Source: an uncultured Collinsella sp.
GTDB lineage: Bacteria > Actinomycetota > Coriobacteriia > Coriobacteriales > Coriobacteriaceae
Assembly (NCBI GenBank): GCA_902496005.1
Contig: CABUZI010000055.1
Location: forward strand, 1-10,622
Length of the DNA: 10,622 nt
Direction: 5' to 3'
In this document: in pieces, positions 6,305 to 10,622 of the stretch
How the letters are laid out: each line of letters opens with the position of its first letter
How positions within the stretch are numbered: position 1 is the first letter of the stretch
Notes under the pieces: model-generated
Told to the model about the DNA's origin: nothing
Database searches by the model: none
Seen by the model: the letters and a program-made list of their open reading frames with translations, nothing else
Translations under genes and position numbers: made by a program

Positions 6305-7267
6305 ATGGGAAACATGACGGCGAATCAAAGGCTTACAAGTCACATTAAAGCATGCGAACAGCAGATGAGCTGCGTGTACGCACGCACGACGGCGGAGGCA
6401 AAGCAGATTGAGCGGCGGGTGGCGGCGGGAAGTCTAGAGGCGGTCATGCCGGGGCTGTATGCGCGTCCGGATTATTGGTCCGAGCTCAAGTTTCGGCAGC
6501 GTTATCTGCATCGGGTGCGGGCCCTTGCGCAAAAGCATCCCGACTGGACGTTTTGCTCCTATACGGCGGCTGTTATCTATGGCCTTTCGGTTTCGCATGC
6601 CAATTTGACGCACATCCATATCGCCGCGGCGCCGGCGCAATCGACGACGCCCGGCTCTCAGGTGATTCGCCATCGTTATGCTCGTCAAACACGGGCAATC
6701 CAGATGGATATTGCCGTGACCGATATCGATCAAACGATTACGGATTGCCTAGTCGATGCGTCGTTTGTCGAGGGACTGATCATTGCGGACTCGGCGCTTC
6801 ATGAGCAGCTGTTGTCGAAGGAGCATCTCGTTGAGGCAATCAACAAGCTTGGCTTAAATCGTCGCGGTGTTGTGACGGCGCGAAGTGTTGCGCGGTGTGC
6901 CGATGGCCTATCGGAAAGCGGTGGCGAGTCCAAGGCGCGTGCTCTGATGATTGAGCGCGGCTGGCAGACGCCGGAGCTGCAAGTTGAGCTGTTCGACCCG
7001 GTTGAGCCGGGGCGGCCGTATCGAGTTGACTACTTGTGGCGTGTGGGCGACCGGCTGATTATCGGGGAGTTCGACGGATTCGTTAAAAGCGAGAAGGCGG
7101 CGGAGGAGGGCAAGCTCGCGAAGGCGCAGTTTGATGAGCGCCAGCGCGAGTCGAGGCTTTCGCTGCTTGATAACTGCAAGATCGTGCGCTTGTGCTGGGA
7201 TGATTTGAGGGACCCGTCAAAGCTCGATCGCAAACTCAGGGTCGCCGGCGTGCCGCGTGAGCGCTGA
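6305..7267 (+). CDS. AbiEi-like N-terminal domain fused to DUF559/Vsr-like nuclease domain
   Basis: 320 residues. The N-terminal part (about 20-150: RRVAAGSLEAVMPGLYARP, WTFCSYTAAVIYGLSV, TDIDQTITDCL) resembles the winged-helix/AbiEi antitoxin-type proteins common in Actinobacteria. The C-terminal part (205-305) resembles DUF559, an endonuclease fold of the Vsr/PD-(D/E)XK group: SGGESKAR (205-212), VDYLW (241-245), IGEFDGFVK (253-261), IVRLCWDDL (293-301). Candidate metal-site residues are D242, E255 and D257 with K261. Likely role is defence or DNA/RNA cleavage, but no function is demonstrated for the group. No AbiEii toxin lies nearby, so it is a solo gene. ATG 6305 has GGGAGG 4 nt upstream; ATG 6314 or TTG 6242 are weaker choices. 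Codon use is less GC-biased than in neighbours and the gene sits between two direct composite repeats, consistent with horizontal gain. Confidence 0.72.
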   Translation: MGNMTANQRLTSHIKACEQQMSCVYARTTAEAKQIERRVAAGSLEAVMPGLYARPDYWSELKFRQRYLHRVRALAQKHPDWTFCSYTAAVIYGLSVSHANLTHIHIAAAPAQSTTPGSQVIRHRYARQTRAIQMDIAVTDIDQTITDCLVDASFVEGLIIADSALHEQLLSKEHLVEAINKLGLNRRGVVTARSVARCADGLSESGGESKARALMIERGWQTPELQVELFDPVEPGRPYRVDYLWRVGDRLIIGEFDGFVKSEKAAEEGKLAKAQFDERQRESRLSLLDNCKIVRLCWDDLRDPSKLDRKLRVAGVPRER

Positions 7268-7292
7268 GGCAGTTGCGGGACGTTTGGCTTGC

Positions 7293-7409
7293 ACGAGCGT
7301 GGAAATCCGGACGGACGAGCGTGGAAATCTGGACGCGCAATGGTTGAGCGTGGATAATCTCCCACTTATGGCTCGTAAGGGGGCTCAAAGTGGGAGATTT
7401 TCCACGCTC
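7293..7409 (+). repeat. Composite repeat copy 2: two 20-bp units plus long hairpin
   Basis: Unit 1 ACGAGCGTGGAAATCCGGAC (7293-7312) and unit 2 (7315-7334, one mismatch) are 22 bp apart. The third partial unit starts 29 bp later (7344). Arms GAGCGTGGATAATCTCCCAC (7346-7365) and 7390-7409 pair at 19 of 20 positions. Orientation and spacing are identical to the copy at 5891-6014, but there is no T-run. It lies between the convergent AbiEi/DUF559 and cyclo-ligase genes. Confidence 0.85.
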
Positions 7410-7435
7410 ATCTTGCGGGTGCGATACAGCGGCGA

Positions 7436-8032
7436 TCAGGCGCTGACGATGTGGGGTAGCGGCAGGTCGTGGGCGTCGGTGGGAACGTGGTCGACACGCT
7501 GCTCGTCAAAGGCGATGCCGATGATTTGGCATGCGGGCGAGAGCGTGGGCAGATAGCGGTCGTAGCAGCCGCCGCCGTAGCCCAGGCGCGCGCCGGCGCG
7601 GTCGAAGGCTACGAGTGGCACGATGGCCATGTCGAGGGCCTCGGCAGGCACGATAGGGAAGCGGTCGCTGTCGATGTCCATGGCCGCGAAGGTCCGCGTG
7701 GGGTGGGCGATAAACGGAGCCGAGGACGCATCGCCGGCGGCAACTGCCCGCATGCACATGCGCTGGCCACAAGCTGCGGCGTCTGTTGCCGAGAACATGC
7801 ACGGATAGGCCACGCGCCAGCCGCGTTTGGCGGCCGCTGCGGCAAACGCGGCAGGATCGACTTCGGAACCCATCGCGGCATAGACGGCAACGATGCGCGG
7901 CGCCGCGGCATCCGAGCGATCCAACAGCTCAACAAGCCGCGCACAGATAGCGGCGGACTTTGCCGCCCGCACATCCAAATCAAGAGCATCGCGCCGAGCA
8001 ATCATCGCCCGTCGCAACTCAGCCTTGTCCAT
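7436..8032 (-). CDS. 5-formyltetrahydrofolate cyclo-ligase
   Basis: 198 residues, family length. ATP-dependent cytosolic enzyme that converts 5-formyltetrahydrofolate to 5,10-methenyltetrahydrofolate, returning a storage folate to the one-carbon pool. The diagnostic glycine-rich motif LGYGGGCYDRYLPTL lies at 150-164. The basic N-terminus (KAELRRAMIARRDAL) and the MGSEVDP segment (54-60) also fit the family's ATP/folate site. ATG 8032 is chosen because GAGGAGG ends 5 nt upstream. A TTG start nine codons earlier has no ribosome site and lies inside a palindrome. It follows hicB on the same strand after 146 bp. A 13-bp inverted repeat sits directly ahead of the ribosome site, so some leader control is possible. 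C156 replaces the F more usual in GGGFYDR; I do not expect this to abolish function. Confidence 0.93.
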   Translation of the reverse strand: MDKAELRRAMIARRDALDLDVRAAKSAAICARLVELLDRSDAAAPRIVAVYAAMGSEVDPAAFAAAAAKRGWRVAYPCMFSATDAAACGQRMCMRAVAAGDASSAPFIAHPTRTFAAMDIDSDRFPIVPAEALDMAIVPLVAFDRAGARLGYGGGCYDRYLPTLSPACQIIGIAFDEQRVDHVPTDAHDLPLPHIVSA

Positions 8033-8048
8033 CCCAGCCTCCTCTAGC

Positions 8049-8087
8049 AAACCTGCCAAAAAGGGACAGGTTTATTTTGGCAGGTTT
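8049..8087 (-). repeat. 13-bp inverted repeat just ahead of the cyclo-ligase ribosome site
   Basis: AAACCTGCCAAAA (8049-8061) and TTTTGGCAGGTTT (8075-8087) are perfect complements around a 13-nt loop. The loop contains ACAGGTTT, echoing the right arm. The hairpin ends about 6 nt before GAGGAGG. It could be a leader structure, or an intergenic palindrome that also attenuates hicAB read-through, but it has no T-run. Confidence 0.65.
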
Positions 8088-8178
8088 TATCTGGGCAAAC
8101 GCGATATGGGCAGTAAAGCCACCGCAAATATGCCTGTGAACTGCGCCCTTTGTGGTTGTTTGGGCCTATGCGTTAATG

Positions 8179-8508
8179 CTATAACGCCGCAGCGATTGCT
8201 TCAGTCACAAACTTATTGAGTGACTCACCCTTCTTTGCCGCTGCCAGCGCCGCTTGCTTGTGGAGCTCAGAGCCCGTTCTTACGTTGAACGAGCCCTTAA
8301 AAGCCCGCTCGGGTTCCTTGCCTTTCTCGGCGCAAAACTCAAGGTAATCATCGACGGCGTCGTGGAAGCATCGCTCCACCTCTTCAGCTGTGGAGCCTTC
8401 AAATACGATTGCGTCCCTAATGCCGGTGACCATACCTGTTAGCACATGCTGTTCGGCATCGAACTCGACTGGGGCGAAATAACCCTTGTATGCCAAAACG
8501 TTACTCAT
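8179..8508 (-). CDS. hicB: HicB family antitoxin
   Basis: 109 residues. The N-terminal half is the HicB partial-RNase-H-like fold that blocks the toxin (LAYKGYFAPVEFDAEQHVLTG, VTGIRDAIVFEGSTAEEVERCFHDAVDDYLEFC). The C-terminal segment FNVRTGSELHKQAALAAAKKGESLNKFVTEAI (about 75-105) is a ribbon-helix-helix DNA-binding motif, so the protein probably represses its own operon. ATG 8508 is chosen over the in-frame ATG 8523 because GGAGG lies 5 nt before 8508 and nothing suitable precedes 8523. The chosen start overlaps the hicA stop by 8 bp, implying translational coupling. Toxin-first order is the common hicAB layout. Confidence 0.9.
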   Translation of the reverse strand: MSNVLAYKGYFAPVEFDAEQHVLTGMVTGIRDAIVFEGSTAEEVERCFHDAVDDYLEFCAEKGKEPERAFKGSFNVRTGSELHKQAALAAAKKGESLNKFVTEAIAAAL

Positions 8509-8764
8509 GACTACCTCCGACATCTTGCAGAAATCGAACGATGTTTCGAATGGTCCCCGCCGTCAATTCGTCAGATGGATGTGGCGCGTGCATTACGAAC
8601 ATCCTGCCATCTGATGGCCTGTAGAAGCGAATGCGCGATCCGGATGTCTTGCCTTTGTTGTCCATTTCAAAGCCATATGAAGCCATGACTTTTAAAAAAT
8701 CGGTATACCGATACGTCGAAGGGCAGCTAAGCAGTTGGGCGATGAGTTTATCGGTCCGAGTCAT
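8501..8764 (-). CDS. hicA: HicA family toxin (GSR variant)
   Basis: 87 residues with the HicA double-stranded-RNA-binding-like fold. Known HicA toxins cleave mRNA and arrest translation until HicB neutralises them. Visible features: TDFLKVMASYGFE (21-33), KGKTSGSRIRFYRPSDG (37-53), MHAPHPSDELTAGTIRNIVRFL (58-79). The HPSDEL and GTIRNI segments are typical. In classical HicA the segment reads GSHxxF with a catalytic His; here it is GSRIRF with Arg44. H59 and H62 remain. A GSR subgroup of HicA exists to my knowledge, so it may still be active, but the active residue is uncertain. ATG 8764 has GAGG about 5 nt upstream. First gene of the hicAB operon. Confidence 0.88.
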   Translation of the reverse strand: MTRTDKLIAQLLSCPSTYRYTDFLKVMASYGFEMDNKGKTSGSRIRFYRPSDGRMFVMHAPHPSDELTAGTIRNIVRFLQDVGGSHE

Positions 8765-8778
8765 CCCGCCTCACATTC

Positions 8779-8799
8779 TGCAACTATATCTTAGTTGCA
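8779..8799. promoter_or_regulatory. Palindromic operator over the hicAB -10
   Basis: Perfect 8-bp inverted repeat TGCAACTA (8779-8786) and TAGTTGCA (8792-8799) with a 5-bp spacer, overlapping the hicAB -10 box. It suits dimeric binding by the ribbon-helix-helix domain of HicB and thus autorepression. That role is inference from position and symmetry. Confidence 0.65.
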
Positions 8800-8816
8800 A
8801 TTTAAGTCCGATGCAA
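8788..8816 (-). promoter_or_regulatory. hicAB promoter
   Basis: Minus strand: -35 TTGCAT (8816-8811), a 17-bp spacer, and -10 TAAGAT (8793-8788). The expected start is near 8781, giving a short leader before ATG 8764. Confidence 0.68.
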
Positions 8817-8826
8817 GCACCCCTAC

Positions 8827-8860
8827 TATAGAACATGTGTACGTATAGAACAAGTGTTCG
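8827..8860. promoter_or_regulatory. Paired TATAGAACA boxes, LexA/SOS-like
   Basis: TATAGAACATGTG (8827-8839) and TATAGAACAAGTG (8844-8856) are direct repeats 17 bp apart with one mismatch. The second lies within AGAACAAGTGTTCG (8847-8860), one base off the Gram-positive LexA box CGAACNNNNGTTCG. AGAACATGTGTACG (8830-8843) is a weaker match. They lie upstream of the hicAB -35. LexA or another dimeric repressor is possible. Confidence 0.35.
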
Positions 8861-8880
8861 AACCAACGCAAAGGCACCTG

Positions 8881-8909
8881 CCCCTTCGTGGGGTTTTGCT
8901 GGGGGGGGG
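8881..8909. other. Small CCCC/GGGG hairpin with TTTT, then a nine-G tract
   Basis: CCCC (8881-8884) pairs with GGGG (8890-8893) followed by TTTT, a weak terminator-like shape on the plus strand. Bases 8901-8909 are nine consecutive G, then C and GGG. No gene is supported in 8765-9158; short frames there are antisense to these repeats. Confidence 0.45.
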
Positions 8910-8925
8910 CGGGTGTCTGCAGCGG

Positions 8926-8988
8926 TTTGTCTCGATCTGTAACAGTAACTCGGCAAAATCGGACCTAGATGCTACAGATTGAGACAAA
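8926..8988. repeat. Hairpin repeat A (TCTCGATCTGTAACA family)
   Basis: Left arm TTTGTCTCGATCTGTAACA (8926-8944) and right arm 8970-8988 are complementary at 17 of 19 positions. The loop is 25 nt. Same arm sequence as hairpin B at 9010-9066. Confidence 0.85.
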
Positions 8989-9009
8989 GGGGCGGCGCCA
9001 TTCGGAAAC

Positions 9010-9066
9010 GTCTCGATCTGTAACATCTGGAGCCAATATTGCCGTCTAGATGTTACAGATCGAGAC
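9010..9066. repeat. Hairpin repeat B (TCTCGATCTGTAACA family)
   Basis: Left arm GTCTCGATCTGTAACATCT (9010-9028) and right arm 9048-9066 are perfectly complementary over 19 bp, with three more pairs (one G-T) inward. It shares the arm core with hairpin A, 84 bp away. Confidence 0.88.
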
Positions 9067-9115
9067 AAAACTGGTGGGACGGTCTGAGCTGGCCCGCCCA
9101 AGCGGCGGAAAAAGA

Positions 9116-9154
9116 AAAGGTAGATTTTTAGGCATGTCCCAAAAATCTACCTTT
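9116..9154 (-). terminator. Palindromic repeat acting as terminator of the M16 peptidase gene
   Basis: Perfect 14-bp arms AAAGGTAGATTTTT (9116-9129) and AAAAATCTACCTTT (9141-9154) around an 11-nt loop, 4 bp beyond the stop at 9159. On the minus strand a T-rich tract (complement of AAAAAGAAAA, about 9109-9118) overlaps and follows the stem. It belongs to the same family as 4801-4831. Confidence 0.7.
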
Positions 9155-9158
9155 GTGG

Positions 9159-10622
9159 TTAGCCCAGCAGGTCGACTACGTTAAAGCCGGCGTTGCTCTT
9201 GGCGATGACGTCTCGGCCGCCAAAGACGCAGGTGGGCGACGCGGCTGCGATGCGCGTCACGTCGGCGCCGAGCGAGCGCAGCTCACCGGGTGTGGCCGCG
9301 AGCATCTGGGCGCGGCGCTCCTCGCGTGCATGCGGATCGAGCCCGGCCAGGTAGGTCGTATTGCGGCGCTTGGTGAGCGCGTACGGCTTCACCGGTGCGT
9401 CCATGCCGCTTACGCAACTCACGATAAAGCCCTCGAAGGCGGCCTCGTCGGGCTCAAAGCTGCCGAGCCATTCGCCTGCGCGCGCCACGCGCTCAATCGA
9501 AGGATCGATTGCCGGGTCACGGTAGGTGTAGAACGCCGTCTGACGCTCGCCGGCAGCGCGGAATCCGCAGCCGTACGCACCGCCCTTCACGCGGATCTCG
9601 TTCCACAGGTAGTCGTAGGAGAGCGCGTTGGCGGCAACCGCCCAGGCGCCCGTCACGTCGAGCCCCCAGCGACGCGGGTCGCACGCGCTTGCCGCAAAGC
9701 AGATGTCGCTGGGGATGACGAAAGCCTCGTGGCGGTCGCGCGGCGCCGGCACCACGAGCGCGTTGCGGCCGGCATCGGCGCCGTCGCCGGCGCCAAGCCC
9801 CAGGTCGCCCGCGGCATCCCAGTACGCGTCAAAGTCCTCATTGCTGCCGGTAAAGCTCGCCATGCAGCCATCGGCCACAAAGATGCGGTCTGTCAGCGCG
9901 GCAAGCTTGGCGCGCAGGTCGTCCAGGCGCTCGTCAAAGTGCTCGAGCAGATCGCGCAGGAACAGGTAGAAGTCCACGCCCGAAAGTTGCTCGCGCACCA
10001 CGGCCGAAGGCGAGCTGTAACTCATTGCGCGACCCAGCGCCGCCGAGTGTCCGTTGTTGATAAAGCCCTGCTCAAGCCCAATGCGAATCTGCGTGAGTAC
10101 GTCGCGCACGCGGTCGGCGTCGGCATCGAGCAACAGCGTGCTCGACCACACCTCGCGCGGCAGGCTCGCCAGCGCGTCGATCTTTTCGGACAGGGCGCCG
10201 GCGCTCACCAGCAGGTAAGGACGCACGCCGTCCACGTCGGGCTGCGTCATGACCTCGGTCGTAAAGCTCAAAAAGCCCAGCTTACCGGCGAGCAGGTTGT
10301 CGAGTTCCTCGGCCGAATGCTCACGTGTGGGCAGCTGCTTGAGCAGGCGGCAGAGCAGCGTCACGTAGGGCAGGTCCTCAAATGCGACGCAGCTCAGGTC
10401 GAAATACTGCATGGCGTAGGCCAGACGGTTGGTGGGAATGTCGTGGCGCAGACAGGGGATGGGCGCGGTCGTGTCCACAACGAGCGGCGGCTCGGGGCGC
10501 GCCTCGCCAATGTCGGATACGCGGAGGCGCGGCAGCGTGGCCTTGTCCTCGGGCGTGTCCTCGGCCTCCTGCGCGGCACGCAGTACGGCCGTGCGCTCGA
10601 CCACGTCGGCCAGCTCGGCATC
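9159..10622 (-). CDS. M16C zinc peptidase, presequence-protease (PreP/Cym1) type, C-terminal half
   Basis: The frame stays open to the window edge, so the N-terminus is missing. 487 residues are visible against roughly 970 in the family. The PreP-like middle domain begins near HDIPTNRLAYAMQYFDLSCV, followed by FEDLPYVTLLCRLLKQL and LDNLLAGKLGFLSF. The last M16 domain carries the NEIRVKGGAYGCGFRA motif (about 9562-9606), whose Arg and Tyr help hold substrate in M16 enzymes. The zinc site HxxEH is in the N-terminal half outside the window, so catalytic competence cannot be checked. Likely role: degradation of unstructured peptides within a closed chamber. Bacterial relatives are usually cytosolic; the missing N-terminus prevents a signal-peptide check. 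No partner gene is visible. The stop is followed by a palindromic terminator. Confidence 0.9.
   Translation of the reverse strand, partial: DAELADVVERTAVLRAAQEAEDTPEDKATLPRLRVSDIGEARPEPPLVVDTTAPIPCLRHDIPTNRLAYAMQYFDLSCVAFEDLPYVTLLCRLLKQLPTREHSAEELDNLLAGKLGFLSFTTEVMTQPDVDGVRPYLLVSAGALSEKIDALASLPREVWSSTLLLDADADRVRDVLTQIRIGLEQGFINNGHSAALGRAMSYSSPSAVVREQLSGVDFYLFLRDLLEHFDERLDDLRAKLAALTDRIFVADGCMASFTGSNEDFDAYWDAAGDLGLGAGDGADAGRNALVVPAPRDRHEAFVIPSDICFAASACDPRRWGLDVTGAWAVAANALSYDYLWNEIRVKGGAYGCGFRAAGERQTAFYTYRDPAIDPSIERVARAGEWLGSFEPDEAAFEGFIVSCVSGMDAPVKPYALTKRRNTTYLAGLDPHAREERRAQMLAATPGELRSLGADVTRIAAASPTCVFGGRDVIAKSNAGFNVVDLLG

Noticed and set aside
6025..6348. 107-residue plus-strand frame upstream of the AbiEi/DUF559 gene
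   Set aside because: No convincing ribosome site or motif, and it runs into the better-supported gene in another frame.
5891..7409. CRISPR array
   Set aside because: Only two 20-bp units occur per cluster, with 2-bp gaps instead of spacers, and no cas genes are present.
8509..8523. Upstream ATG 8523 as the hicB start
   Set aside because: It has no ribosome site, while the GGAGG within this stretch is correctly placed for ATG 8508.
8826..9101. 91-residue minus-strand frame across the hairpin region
   Set aside because: Its sequence is just the translation of the palindromic repeats and G tract, with no start signal.

Overview
This window is high-GC chromosomal DNA from what looks like a Gram-positive gut actinobacterium. 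The G+C-rich codon use, the gene set and the intergenic palindromes suggest Coriobacteriia, with Collinsella as my best guess. That assignment is inference from gene content and memory of the group, not a search result. Eight complete genes are bracketed by two genes cut by the window edges. No rRNA, tRNA, insertion sequence or CRISPR array was seen.

Left part, plus strand: the 3' two thirds of recQ (3-1493) is followed after 2 bp by a GntR/HutC-type regulator (1496-2251). Next comes a FrlB-like double-SIS sugar-phosphate deglycase (2396-3364) with its own extended -10 promoter, bracketed by repeated ATAGAACAAC boxes that are good operator candidates. The gene ends in a strong terminator. A ~190-bp imperfect palindrome (3453-3642) follows.

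Middle: an L-2-hydroxyisocaproate/lactate dehydrogenase-family gene (3746-4723, minus) and metA (4935-5861, plus) are divergent. Residue 111 of the MetA protein is Glu, which predicts homoserine O-acetyltransferase activity. Beyond them lies a lower-GC gene (6305-7267) combining an AbiEi-like N-terminus with a DUF559/Vsr-like nuclease C-terminus. It sits between two direct copies of a composite repeat (5891-6014 and 7293-7409), each made of two 20-bp units at 22-bp period plus a long hairpin.

Right part, minus strand: 5-formyltetrahydrofolate cyclo-ligase (7436-8032), a HicA/HicB toxin-antitoxin pair (8179-8764) with a recognisable promoter and overlapping palindromic operator, and the C-terminal half of an M16C presequence-protease-like peptidase (9159-10622). 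The gap 8765-9158 carries LexA-like boxes, a G9 tract and two related hairpins.

The genes are mostly independent housekeeping or accessory units, not one pathway. The striking feature is the intergenic DNA: at least five sequence families of palindromic repeats, one bracketing a putative defence nuclease. This is the most likely place for something undescribed.
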